Source: Yarrowia lipolytica (Eukaryota > Ascomycota > Dipodascomycetes > Dipodascales). Taken from it: a stretch of 64,000 nucleotides of DNA. Made by a program: the position numbers and the translations under genes. Shown here one piece after another: positions 9,175 through 20,605 of the stretch. The DNA is taken from positions 2,976,001 through 3,040,000 of the forward strand of contig NC_090773.1 in the NCBI RefSeq assembly GCF_001761485.1, written 5' to 3'. The number at the start of each line of letters is the position of its first letter. The first letter of the stretch is position 1. The notes under the pieces were generated by a model, which searched no databases, was not told where the DNA came from, and saw only the letters and a list, made by a program, of their open reading frames with translations.

Positions 9175-12100
9175 TTTGTGTGGTGGTGATGACGAATCGG
9201 TGTGCAGGTCAATTTTTGATCCAAGTGGAAAACCTTAATTGAACTGGAGGTGAAATTTTTGGCCGTCGATTGTGGAACAGTATTAAAAGGTCAAATTGTG
9301 GAATATATGAATAAATGAGAATAAATATGTTTTTATAATCTCCTTTTTTTAGTTCAGGTTCATTTTTATTTCATTTTCAGCTGTACTGGAACAGTTTTGA
9401 GAGCGTATAGGAGTACTCGTTTGTAGATTATGAGTAAGTTTAGTAGTAGTCTGATCGAGAATCGAACCCCGGTCGTTCCGCGGAAACGTGGTTGTAGGTC
9501 GAGTGAAGAGATGCTCTTTTCAGGGTATTGAGTCGATGGTCTCACTTGGTTTGTTAGGAAGTCTTGTTTCAGCCACGAGATGAAATGATTGCAACTTTTT
9601 CCACTCATTTTGGACCATTACTCAGTGATATTGATGCATTCCAGTTATCGTGTACTTCTCAACAAATATATCAACTGAGTTTGACATATCTGTTGAGCTC
9701 ATAAGTACCGTATTAACACGACTTTGACGGATTAACCCATAACTTGGTTAGTTTCGACGCTTCTGACTTACAAGTGGTATCTTTGGATGGATATGAACCG
9801 CTATGTAGACTCACTACTCTGCACACCAAGGACGTCGTGAAATACGTAAGTAGTGAAGTGAAGCGTCGGGTAATTGTTTCAATATCACCTTTTATGGCTC
9901 CATAGTACATACAATGGTATACTGTACATGTAGCTTCTGCAAACTGCCTACTGAGCATCTCCAAACATTGGATCCTGCACCCGATGCGAGGGTGTGGCTC
10001 CCGGTGGAGTGGTGATGGAGTGTGAATAGTCACACTGTGGAGGTAAATATCGAAATATCCAAAGGAATAGGGCTTGTTATGCCCGAATGAACATGAACAT
10101 GTTTAATGAATGTGTGCCTTCATCTTTCAGCACTCCGCTCACTTGGAACGATCTGATGCTGAATAAAAGCCATAGGCTTCTCTGCACGCCAGTAGAGCAT
10201 ATAACTACAGGTATTCTTACAGAGTCTTAATCTAACCAAGACGCCAACACGCTATAAATTCCTTTTATCAAAACACAACGGCCCCTTTGTTAGTTTAGAC
10301 CATCTCCTATGTTAGCCTACACCTATTCACATCTAGTTAAAGTCTTTGTTCAGCCGGACAAAGAGCGTTCAACAAAGAGACCAACAAAGGGACCAACAAA
10401 GATCATGCAGGTTGCTTATCAGAGTTGGAAATAAGGGGAGAAGGACTTGCACTTGTATTTAGATAAGTACTCGGAAATGAAGAAGCCAATAGAATAAACC
10501 AGGCGTAATTGGCAGTTGAACGTTCAAGTTTGGCCTCTGCCAACTCCATGCCACATGACGCCCCCACAATCTTTTTGAAGTTTCACTTTTCACCTTGTGA
10601 GTCACAAAGCACATCTCCGAGAATACGACTGGATGAGTTTATCTATGAATGTGAACGCCAGCATGGGACGAGGAAATGGGCGAAGCGAATGTCCTTTCTG
10701 GCGTGTTACAAGTATAATGGTCATGGGGTCTACATCAGGGGGTATATGTATATAGTTAGTGACGGCGGTTACAGTATCGTATGGTCACATAGTTATCGGA
10801 CTACTGAATCAAACGACCCCATCTTTGCTCATGTCCTGATTGGAAGATGGAAAAGTGAATTATATCAATGTGCGTAGATGAAAAAGTTCAATAGACATCC
10901 GTGTATTTATCAATTAGGTCCAATGATGCAGGGCAGTGGCAAAACACGGACGCTCGTGGGGGTCGTGTGGGAGCTGGACAATGTCACGATGACAATACCA
11001 AAACAGGAGATCACGAGACTGGATTGAGATGGGCTCAAAAGCAAAGGTGATGGGCTCAAAAAGCAAACATCTGGGTTTGAATGACATCATGGTGGTTGAG
11101 ACATGTTTGTCCAGTGATCTATATGGACTTCACTGTAGCCGAACATGGGGAGAGATGTGCCTCTAGTAGAGTACTGTACGAGTATTTGTGAGCCATTGCT
11201 GATACTCGGTCTACAAGAGTACGAGGAGTATACGGTGTATTATACGTTGCCCATCAGATACTCCCGTGTAACCCCTATACGTCCCAAGTCGCTCCAAACT
11301 CTTGCCTACATTTTGCTTACGAGTACCACCAAGTACATCTGGGTCACACGATACCCCTGACATTCTCACGGTACAGAAAAACAAAACCCCCAGTCGTGGG
11401 GAACATGTCCGATCACCCGACCATTTTCTGAATCAGTCGAATATGAACACCCCATTTTGACATTCCAACAGTGTTTTCTTCTCCATGTGGGATCTGGGGG
11501 GTGCGCTGGATTGAGGTTGTTTTAGGCGTTTGACTCTCGGATAGTTGAAATAGCCCCGATAAAATGCCACGGCGTCTGTAGGGCTGGATCTAGGTGGACA
11601 AACGGCGCTCAGAATTAGCAACACACCCAGTTGGGTTACTTGTACGTGTGGATATGGCGAACTAGCAAGTCTTTTACTACCGGCCGAAATGACCTTGTGT
11701 GAACTTCAGAGTTGTCGGTGAAGCGTCATTGATGCTGCTACGACGGACCTGAGACCCTTTGCCAACCGCCAGTACCATTTGTTTCGAGTCATTTCTGTAA
11801 TTTCCTTAACAAAACTAGCCAACATTGAACTGATCCACAAGATCTTCATACCACAAGGATGTTCATTCTCGTCACAGTCTCGCCGCCAGATCAGTGGCGA
11901 CTCGCAGTGGCGACTCGCCTACCGGCTCCTGGCGGATTATTGGGTTTCGGTGATCCAGCCCAGCGGTCTGAGACATGATTCAAACGGTTTAATTCCAGAA
12001 AATGGCGGGCGGCGGAACGTGGGGCGAAATGAAAAATTCAAACCGGGCAAAAAGGCGAAATTCATTGGTGGGGCAAATTGCCATCTCAGCCTTACCGTGG

Positions 12101-13948
12101 TTTCTTCATTCCGTCCCCATTCCTTCTTGTTGCACACGCCGTAATGGCTCTGCGTACCTGATCGACTGTTTACATGTACCAGTGCAGACCTGTGCATGGC
12201 CGCCAAGAAAAATGTATCTGCTCCTTGTGCATGACGGGTGATGTTTGGCGTGAAAAAGAGTTGGAGCTTGAGCCAATCCACTTCGGACTATTCCAAGAAC
12301 GAAAAAAAATGCGTCCATGGTGAAACGACAACCAGAACAGTTGTACAGTAGTCGGAAATGGGCCTTTTCAGCTCTGGGTGAAACTCGTCTGTAATTGGAC
12401 TGCAACTGTTTTCATGTTGATATGTGTTAGGTACTTTGATCTACAGCCAAACTCACCCCATCTAGGGTCAGGGGCCAGGTGAGATAATAATGTGAAATGA
12501 GGAGGTGGGAAACATGTTGAATTATAGTGGGAATGAAACGAAACGGAGGACGCTTTCGGATTACAAGTACAAGTACAAGTACAGTACATGTAGCAGTAAT
12601 TATGTGCTCGTGTTTGGTGCGAACGCACACATTGTTGACCTCGGTAATGCGCCATTATGGTCTGTGCAGATGATGGCGAGATTCCCGTAATTGTCTGCCC
12701 ATTCCATCTTGGTATTTACTGTTTGCCATCTGTTTACGCTGCACGCCTGTTTACCATCTTCCCGTCAGCCTCGTGGACTGTAGATGTAAACATGGTGATT
12801 AGCTCCAGCGAGGTGAACTTGTATCGCACTTGTCGACAGTAAGTTGTATACAGTTTGATTTACTTCAACTCAATTTAACGTGGTAAACACGGGCAAATGT
12901 GGGGCAATGAGGTATAGGGAGAGCTCTTGGTACAGTACGATGGGTGAGCTGGAGGATGCCGCCTGGAGGCGCTTTGTGACAGAAGGTGGTCAAAACATGG
13001 TAGAGAGACCAAGAATGTCGACTCTGTGGCTGAGCCTTGACCTCCACCATGCATCCGTCACATGTTGAGCCACTGATGCAGCAACGGTGCGTATCATAGT
13101 GAGTATAGAACGCGTTCACAAGGAGGTGCGGTATGGTACTCGTGCTTGAACTAGTAGAACAAGTAGCTGATGGTCGAGCCGTGGATTCTCGCGGCACAGT
13201 GTCTATGCTGGACCGGCTCCATCTCAATTACACGGAGCTGGTTCCTTTACACTCCACCAGCTCCCCAGCCTATTCAGCCCTGGAACTCTGGAGGTTCAGC
13301 CTCCACCACTAAGGTTGAGGTATTATCGTGGTGGGAGGAGTTGACAAGAGTCCGACTGTGGATTTGTTGGCGATCCATGGTCGCGATAGCTCCAATGTTA
13401 CACTCTGCGGATCTCTCTGCCCCGGTTTTGATTTCATGGGTCGGTTTTTCCCTTTCTCTGTCCAACGTTGCTACTTTTCTCGACCTCGCAGCCAGGGGGA
13501 TTCCATACATGACGTGTCTGGGTGAGACTCAAAAGTGGATAGTGTTTGGGAGCTTGTATGGAAGGAGAAAGGGGCACGCGAGTCATGGCCGGCCGAGTCG
13601 GAAGGGGGCGGGTCGTCTATGTCGGCGGCCAACAGACCATTTGGAGGCCGGCCCATAGAGACACAAACCCCAACTCGGGGCCAAAACCAGCTATGGTCCC
13701 CTTAGCAACCTCCTGTTTTTCGTTCGTTTCAACTCGGTCTCTTTTTTTTTTTTTTTTCACTTTCAATTTCAACTTTCAGCTTCACACACTACTTGTAGTC
13801 CAGCTAACATTAGCTCAGTCTCACGCGTCGGATTTACCGCCTCTGAGGTGCAAAGCTTATTCGTGACGATACCCTATTTCGACCCTCTCCAAAAGCCTGA
13901 GCTTGTGGGCCATGTATAAACAAAGCTTTTCCCCAGCAGAGGACTGGC

Positions 13949-13993
13949 GATATTGACGACTGACGATATTGACGACTGACGATATTGACGACT
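13949..13993. repeat. Short tandem repeat, 16-bp unit, 2.8 copies
   Basis: The unit GATATTGACGACTGAC is present twice in full (13949-13964, 13965-13980) and once as 13 bases (13981-13993), all identical. Confidence 0.9.
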
Positions 13994-14794
13994 ACGATAT
14001 TTCACAAGACGAGACCTTCCCGCATCGTACGCAGACGACAGTGTACAACCGACCGAGCACACAAAACCACAAGGAAATCCTCCACAACCACTACAAGACA
14101 CACCACCATCTACTTGTACACGACACAGGTAGTTCCATAGCAAAGGTCTATCAGACGAACAAATTGCAAGATGTGAGTATGGCAGCATGAGCAAAGCGAA
14201 TGCTTGGAATCCGATCAAACAGGGATGCTGTCGCTTGGAGCAGTTCATGCCAAGGCTGTTAGTAGACGTCAATGCAGGTGTCAGGGTCAGAGCAAGTTTG
14301 AGCTGAGCTGGTCGAGGCGAACCAGAGGATCATGGATCGACTGTGTGATCAGGTCGGCGACGATCATGGCAAATACCTTGTTCCGTTGTCCTACCCGAGA
14401 TTGGTCACCGGTTATACATGAGCGGCGTGGTGGCGTTGTACAATGGTTCTCCAACTTTCGTTTGCCACACTTGTCTGGTATCAATCACATGTTCCTTCTT
14501 TGGACATGTCGAGGATTCCCAGTGGCGCAACTTGTTGTTAACTGGTGGTCTTCTACAACCCTATGATCATCTCCCACCCGGTGATCAAGTTGATTACTTC
14601 TTGGAGGTTGTGTCGGATTGCCACTCTTGTCTCACACTGGTAAGACTGCTCGTTCCCAGTACGCTGAGACAACTCAGTTACTCAGTCAGACGTTCACTTA
14701 CGGATTGGACATGAGCAGATTTCGACTCATGACTGACTACTGCAGTCCTTGTTCCTGATCTCTACATTGGGTTTGGCATATGCTCCGACGTGGT

Positions 14795-14937
14795 GTGAGT
14801 TTGTCTCTGCATCATTTGTCATCTGTACTCCAACGCTGTGACAAATCGGTGTTGGATACATATTACCGTCCAACGCGGAGATGTTTTTTTAATGACATTT
14901 GTTGCTGTTCAATCTATGGTCAGTCGTATTAACTCAG
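14795..14937 (+). other. Possible 5'UTR intron of the 612-aa gene
   Basis: GTGAGT at 14795 and TTAACTCAG ending at 14937, one base before the ATG at 14939, fit the local splice style (branch site fused to acceptor), although the branch is TTAAC rather than CTAAC. The donor choice is a guess. No upstream coding exon in frame is evident. Confidence 0.45.
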
Positions 14938-14938
14938 C

Positions 14939-16777
14939 ATGGCCACCGTCCTACCTCTAGGCCTCCCATCACACATGAAGTTAGCACCCCCAGACCTGTC
15001 GGTGTCTGACCACAATCTCTCCGAGCCCGAACATGCGGACCTCTCGTCCTCGTCGCAGGACTCGGACGACGACCATCAGCGACACAAGCGCGCAGCCGTT
15101 GAGTCCTTCTTCTTTGCGCGCTCTCACAACAACAAGGCTGGGCTCGTGATGCAAATCCAGCGACTAGCACCCAAGGGCGACCAAAAGACGCGCCCCACAC
15201 CGCTGTTCAACGTCCAGCGAAAGAAACACAGACTGTTGAAACCCGTGCATGGAATTCTACGATCGGTGGAGGGAGCGGCTGGCATTGTTGGCGCAAACTC
15301 GTCCCGAAGACATTCGGACCAGTTCTACTGCACCCGCCACTCGACCACAGCTCTGTCGCGAAACAATTCGGGCAGATGTCGAGTCGTCGAGGGAGCCACT
15401 CTGCCCGTCCCCAAGTCCGGTTTTAACCAAATCGCCTTTGATGGCATTGAGATGGAGTCGTCGCCACCCACTTCGCCGTACCTCGGTGGGGCAGATCACT
15501 CCTTCTCCTCCGTGTCACTCCCAGATGTGGCCAACACAACCACGGGGAGTCACGTGCCCGCCCATCACACTGGCGAAGATGACTCTTCTTCTGACAGAGG
15601 CGTCTACCACGTATACACTGTGGACGAGCATCCGCAGTCAGCCGGCCGAATCACTCACTCTGACATTCGTTTCAACGTGTCCGCCTCTGAGGCCGACCAG
15701 TCGTACATCAAGGACCCCTCATCGGTCTCCCCACAAACCTCTGCCACCGGGGGGTCTCGACGCCAGACCCTTCCGCCACGTGACTCGCTGCAGGCCTTCC
15801 TGGCAACGCCCATCACGTGGCATCTCAAGCAGGTTGGCGCCCGCACCTACCGACTCGTCGACTCGTCCACAGATATGGCCATTGGCTACTGGACCGGCGA
15901 GCGTGGCTGGCGGTTTGTGTCCAAGGGCGAGACCCTCATGTCTCTGTCCGAAAAAGTACGTGTGTACTCGCCCATGTTCCGCAAGCCCATGTACCTCGAC
16001 CAGGTGGTGCACCGGCTGCGAACCAAGCATTGGGCTGACAAGTCTGACGAGGACAGCCATCAGTCCCGGCGGCGAAGAGCGTCGACGGTCCCCCACGCAC
16101 ACGGCCACAATTACCGTGTGACGTTGGTGGATGCGATTCTCTTCTCCGCCATTCAGCTGCTCATGCAGCAGCAGCTCCAGCAGGCCGCAGCCGAATCCAT
16201 GGTTGTGGCCACACCGTCGCTGTACACTCTGCCTCAGTCTGACTCGCAGCTGAGTTTCAAGAATGTGCGACGGTCGCTGAGTCTGTCACGACCCAAGTTG
16301 GATTCGCGACAGTCGCTCCAGCTTGATCACAACACACGGCCTGAGACTGAGAAGCGAAAATCGTTTTCCGAGCACCGCAAGTCGTGGACAGGCTCGATTT
16401 CGCACCGACGCAAGTCCGTGACACCGTCTCCGCCGCCAAACAAGCGCATGCTCGACGTCAGAGACGTGCCAGATCTCCAGGAGCATCACCATAGCACCCC
16501 CAAGAAGGCTGTGAAGCCCCCCAAGACCGTGAAACATACACGGTTCGACTCGCAGCCGGAAAACATCCCAACGCTGCATGAGCCGGCGAGAGACGTGAAC
16601 GTGAGCGTACCTGCTCGACGCCACTCCCACCGCTCGTCCCGACGCTCGGCTCCCCCCGCCCCAGTCGTCTCGCATTTCCACGAGGCCATTTCCGAGCCCA
16701 TTCCTGCCGTTCAGGCCGCCAAGAAGAGAAACTTGGTGGCTCGCTTCTTCCAGAAGGTGAAGCAGAACATGAAGTAG
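14939..16777 (+). CDS. Unrecognised 612-residue protein, largely disordered
   Basis: I do not recognise this protein. The frame is long, uses CGA/CTG-rich Yarrowia codons and begins at an ATG just after a splice-acceptor-like sequence. Residues 1-280 are rich in Ser, His and Asp (DLSSSSQDSDDDHQRH near 35-50). A more ordered segment follows at about 289-367, with aromatic and hydrophobic residues (YRLVDSSTDMAIGYW, RVYSPMFRKPMYLDQVVH). Residues 405-415 are Gln-rich. The C-terminal 200 residues are basic, with many RRxS-type sites (RRSLSLSRP, RRKSVTPSPP) that could be kinase targets, ending in a basic helix (ARFFQKVKQNMK). There is no signal peptide or membrane span. The long upstream region suggests complex regulation. 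It could be a lineage-specific regulatory or scaffold protein; no function assigned. Confidence 0.8.
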   Translation: MATVLPLGLPSHMKLAPPDLSVSDHNLSEPEHADLSSSSQDSDDDHQRHKRAAVESFFFARSHNNKAGLVMQIQRLAPKGDQKTRPTPLFNVQRKKHRLLKPVHGILRSVEGAAGIVGANSSRRHSDQFYCTRHSTTALSRNNSGRCRVVEGATLPVPKSGFNQIAFDGIEMESSPPTSPYLGGADHSFSSVSLPDVANTTTGSHVPAHHTGEDDSSSDRGVYHVYTVDEHPQSAGRITHSDIRFNVSASEADQSYIKDPSSVSPQTSATGGSRRQTLPPRDSLQAFLATPITWHLKQVGARTYRLVDSSTDMAIGYWTGERGWRFVSKGETLMSLSEKVRVYSPMFRKPMYLDQVVHRLRTKHWADKSDEDSHQSRRRRASTVPHAHGHNYRVTLVDAILFSAIQLLMQQQLQQAAAESMVVATPSLYTLPQSDSQLSFKNVRRSLSLSRPKLDSRQSLQLDHNTRPETEKRKSFSEHRKSWTGSISHRRKSVTPSPPPNKRMLDVRDVPDLQEHHHSTPKKAVKPPKTVKHTRFDSQPENIPTLHEPARDVNVSVPARRHSHRSSRRSAPPAPVVSHFHEAISEPIPAVQAAKKRNLVARFFQKVKQNMK

Positions 16778-17557
16778 GATATAATTTATTGCATTACATA
16801 CAAGTACAAAGTGGTTGTACATTGATTGAACAACAAAGACTATAGGACAAGTGTAGACTGTGATGTACACATGCTAGTGGCTATGGCGTTAGTGACGATG
16901 AAGATTGAAGAGTGTCCCGATTGTGTGTATCGTTATCTGGTTGTTTCTCATGTCAATGACATGTGGCTGGGAAACACATCCTTCTGGTAGGCATGTACTT
17001 GTACTTGTTATGAAGTGTCTACTCGAAAGGGTATAGGTATAAGACTCGACCCACTTGTAGTACAGAAATTCCTGTGGAGCTGAGATAGCAAGGATGCGCG
17101 CCTGAAGGAAGGTGCGCACTGTTACGACCTACTGAAGATTAGGAGTGGACCCGATGGGTTGTTGTCGTAGTATACATAGGGCCATTTTCTGGTAGTACAA
17201 TATAAACGTATAGACTGGTTTGCACAGTATGGAAATCAATCTTGTAATAACTCGTACAAGTAGTCTGAAAGCTGAGAAGAATCAGGACATGCTGTAGCAG
17301 CAGTACATATAAGACTTTTTACAGGAAGGACTTTCAGGGACATCGGTTGTGGTATCAAGAGTAGAGCAACGTTAACATGCCCATTATGAAACATCACAGA
17401 CTACAATTGTACAGTATAGGTGCATTCTCTCTAAGAGTGTGATTTGGTTAGACTCTTGTAGATTATGCTGACCGTCTTTTTTGAGCAACATGGTCTGCCC
17501 TGATGTGTATAATGGTGTCCGGATAAGTATACTGAGTATCGGGTCGTTGATCTTACG

Positions 17558-17582
17558 ATACTGGGCATTTTTGGCCCAGTAT
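17558..17582. repeat. Perfect 9-bp inverted repeat with 7-nt loop
   Basis: ATACTGGGC (17558-17566) and GCCCAGTAT (17574-17582) are exact reverse complements around ATTTTTG. Function unknown; it could form a hairpin in DNA or RNA. Confidence 0.8.
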
Positions 17583-17635
17583 TCTCATGTGCTTGGCTGG
17601 ATACATCTTCGCATGCGGTTGTGAGTTGAAACAAG

Positions 17636-17851
17636 ATGTTGTTTTCGCCAGGGCCAAAACATCGCGAAGGGTCCGGTAATGACAAACCCTCCAGTAACAA
17701 CAACCTTCCAGTAACGACCGAAGATTCTCCATCAACCGACGATCTTCCACCAACCGACGATCATCCATCAACCGACGAAGCCCCTCCTACTTACACTCCT
17801 TGTGCTGACCTCAGTCTCGCTGCTCCCCCGAAAACCCATGTTCATGATTGA
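17636..17851 (+). CDS. Small Pro/Thr/Asp-rich ORF with short tandem repeats (doubtful)
   Basis: 71 codons from an ATG. The middle holds degenerate repeats of about 15 bp encoding S-T-D-D-x-P-type units (PSTDDLPPTDDHPSTDEAP, about residues 32-50). This recalls mucin-like stretches of yeast wall proteins, but there is no signal peptide, partner exon or known domain. The repeated DNA may alone explain the open frame. Confidence 0.25.
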   Translation: MLFSPGPKHREGSGNDKPSSNNNLPVTTEDSPSTDDLPPTDDHPSTDEAPPTYTPCADLSLAAPPKTHVHD

Positions 17852-18472
17852 TGTATTTCGATCTTAGCAAATATCCCAGGCGACCATTGGAAAGCAATTT
17901 CACTGTCAGATATGCTATCAGAGCAGATGGTCAATACACTCATTGGACTACTGACTCAAACGGCGTGATCAGAGTGGGCTGGACATCAGTCATATGTGTG
18001 ATAGGTACTGATAGTGATAAGAGGAGTTTGTCTGGTAGAAGTAATCTAGTAGGCGGTAGGTTGAGAGAGCAAGACAGGGAGGGTGTCAAACCATTTACAA
18101 GGAAGCGATCGGGGATAATAAATATTCTTCAGGTTTACCTACTGTGGGGAAAAGTAGCTGTCGGAAGCTCATGTTCGGTCACGGAAGTTCACAATCTATC
18201 TGTTAAGACAAAAGAAATGCCATAGGTTGATGTGAAGTCTCAGTTAATAACAAAACAACTCATCCTCTCAACTTCAAACAGATTGCTCATTGACAGGTCT
18301 GAAGACTTGAACAGCAATGTGAAGGTGGTTTGACCAAAGAGACAAGCTAGAGGATTAAAGAACCCTAACAAGCTATGTCATCTCATTTCGCTGTATGGCA
18401 GTGAACTGGTTTGGTTGCAACCAAAGAAATCTGCAGTCAGATCGTCTTTGCTTGTTGCGTGTCTCACACTAC

Positions 18473-19063
18473 TTATCCTAGCAAACCGTCTAGAAAATCC
18501 TGCTGTCCTTTGGTCGGCAACTTTCCAACCTTTCTTTTCTCTTCCGTCTTCTCCTCCTCTCTCTCCACCCCGTCAATCTCTTTGAAAAAGTCGTCATCAT
18601 CCACATCGCCCTCCTCCATCTCTGTCGCCATGAACTTTTTCTTGAGGTTCATGAGTTGGTTTGCCTTGGCCCGTTTCTCGCGCATTTCCTTGGCCTTGGC
18701 TTTCTCGGCCTCGGACACTTCTTGGAGCATTCTGGAGGCCTTTTTGGAGCCCTCCTCATCCTCATCGTCATTGTCGCTATCGGAAAACCCTCCCTTGTCT
18801 CCATTCAAAATGTTCCGTTCATATAAAGAGCCACGCGGCAGATCCATCTGCTTCGCTTTCAATTTCGAGTAGTCAATACCGTCATCGGAAGATTCTGCTC
18901 CTTCGTCCTTGACCTCGTCAAACCGCCAGGCATTGGACGGTAAATCAGGCACCGAATCTCGAATCGCCTCCTGCTTGGCCTTCTCGTGATCAGACACAAT
19001 TCCGTGCTTCTTTTCATACTGCTTTTTCGCCTTGCGATCCCATTTGCTGTTGTGAAGGACCAT
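18473..19063 (-). CDS. Unrecognised charged protein, possibly nucleolar
   Basis: 196 residues, intronless. The start (MVLHNSKWDRKAKKQYEKKHG) is compact and basic. A segment near 39-50 (VPDLPSNAWRFDEV) is followed by alternating acidic runs (about 91-105, and EEGDVDDDDFF near 152-161) and Lys/Glu/Ala helix (KAKAKEMREKRAKAN about 121-135). The C-terminus is short and hydrophobic (QQDFLDGLLG). Highly charged proteins of this make-up are often ribosome-biogenesis factors, so a nucleolar role is a reasonable guess, but I cannot name the family. Its promoter faces the EDC-like gene 1.5 kb away. Confidence 0.75.
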   Translation of the reverse strand: MVLHNSKWDRKAKKQYEKKHGIVSDHEKAKQEAIRDSVPDLPSNAWRFDEVKDEGAESSDDGIDYSKLKAKQMDLPRGSLYERNILNGDKGGFSDSDNDDEDEEGSKKASRMLQEVSEAEKAKAKEMREKRAKANQLMNLKKKFMATEMEEGDVDDDDFFKEIDGVEREEEKTEEKRKVGKLPTKGQQDFLDGLLG

Positions 19064-20605
19064 TATTGAGTGTGGTTGATGAAGAAGCTCCAGTGCAGAA
19101 CATCTCCAGATGGAGGAGGTGTGCTTATGTAATCGGACTCATAGTGGTCAATTTGTAAGAAAGTAGCAGTTTCATCGCATACTCAATATTATACGGTGCA
19201 GTACTGTCAATGATTGGTGCACTGCCTACACACAGTACTAACATGGTACATACGTATTCGAACTTGATCTCTATTTTATATTGTAAGTTGAGCTTAGAAA
19301 CTCTAGGAAGAATACTTGACATCGAAAACCCATGCCATAAGTCAAATGTATTTTGTTATAATATTACTTAGATATCACTTAAGACTTACGCATACAAAAC
19401 TAGTCAAACTTAATGAAACTGTCCTGCTAGTATGCGCTGTACCTGTGTTTTTTTGTCATGAAAAAAGAAGACATCAACAGTCATGACTTTACCAGTTGTC
19501 TTCATATACTTATTTCTCAGAAGTGTCAACAACGCTCTCCAGACACTCTTGTGCCGCAACTGCTGTACATCAATGATCAACCTTTGACAATGTGCTCTTA
19601 CAACATGTACCAAAAGCGAATCATTATCATTTGAAATATTCAGAAGCAGGATGTACTAGTACACCGTATGATCACACTGTACCTGTCTTGTACTTGTATA
19701 TTAAAACAACTGAATATATTTACTTGTACTAGTGCATATATGCTCATATAATAACGCCGACGCTCCAAACGAGACCAATAATCTGCTCAAATATCACTCT
19801 CGATCTCCTCTCCGCTAGCCCACACATTTTTCCAACTACTGTATGTACAGTACATATATTAAAGTTACAGTACCTTCCTAGAGTCATCCCTCGATAATTA
19901 GCCGAGAGATCCCGCCCCTTGAACATACTATTCTCGATGGCAGTCACATGACCCAAAAATTGCCACATATTCCACACTTTCCATCTCTCTCGGCTAAAAA
20001 TATCCCCACACTGTGCATGTCTGTTCTTGGTTGTCCAAATCGGGCCATGCATTACCCATGTGACCCATGTGACGTACGAGTGAGAGAGGTCAGTCACTAC
20101 GGAAAATTATGAGACTACAAGTACAGTTCGTTTCTTGTAGCTTACGAGAAGTATGAGATGATCTTACAGATCAAGTTGATAGATCGGCTGTTATTCGTGA
20201 TGTTTCCCCCTTCATAGCATATTCATGAGGCAGTATGTTCCGGCCATATCATGAGTGGCGTATCTACATATCGCCACTCCCCTAACCCCATAATAAACTT
20301 CCGCCCACATACTCCACCTTCTCAACCCTTCCACCACATCGCCATCGATCGCATATAACGACACACGAGCCTCCATTTTAGAGACAAACGACGTTTTTTT
20401 GACAAGTTGCACCTCACCGAAACATCACGTGACTGCAACCCATCTGACGAGAACCCTGCGTTTGCTTCTTCCACAACTTCCACATGCCGAGTATTAGCAA
20501 CCATCTGATCATACAATCACAGAAGCGACATTCGACACACACACAGAAGCGATATAAACAGACAAACACACGAGACACACACGCATACACGACTTCCACC
20601 ACGCG
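19064..20605. other. Intergenic, divergent promoters
   Basis: No gene seen. GTATGTACAGTACATA near 19842-19857 and several TACTTGTA words are the dispersed intergenic motif. CACACACA and ACGACACACGAG runs lie close to the 20606 start. Confidence 0.5.

Larger units (their letters stand above)
9175..14938. other. Long gene-poor region (5.8 kb) upstream of the 612-aa gene
   Basis: No open frame here has recognisable motifs or Yarrowia-like coding character; frames up to about 160 codons look like chance. Contents seen: a tRNA-like box B on the minus strand near 9462, ACAAGTAC repeats near 12564-12590, a T run at 13742-13757, a 16-bp tandem repeat at 13949-13993, GGCCGGCC-type sites near 13588 and 13645, and a possible 5'UTR intron ending at 14937. 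Such a long upstream region fits a heavily regulated downstream gene or undetected non-coding transcripts. Confidence 0.5.
16778..18472. other. Intergenic, with one small acidic ORF and a hairpin
   Basis: Apart from the hairpin at 17558-17582 and the small Pro/Thr/Asp ORF at 17636-17851, I see no supported gene. A second frame from an ATG at 17851 to 18225 overlaps the end of the small ORF but has no recognisable motif. Confidence 0.5.

Noticed and set aside
8395-9189. 264-codon plus-strand open frame
   Set aside because: Antisense to mL59, which has clear homology; Leu/Gly-rich shadow.
9445-9545. Minus-strand tRNA-like sequence (GGGGTTCGATTC box B, GAGCATCTC)
   Set aside because: The T stem and acceptor stem do not pair and no anticodon loop fits; at best an old tRNA relic.
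12865-13658. Open frames of 120 and 162 codons on opposite strands
   Set aside because: Composition is not Yarrowia-coding, with no motif or splice sites.
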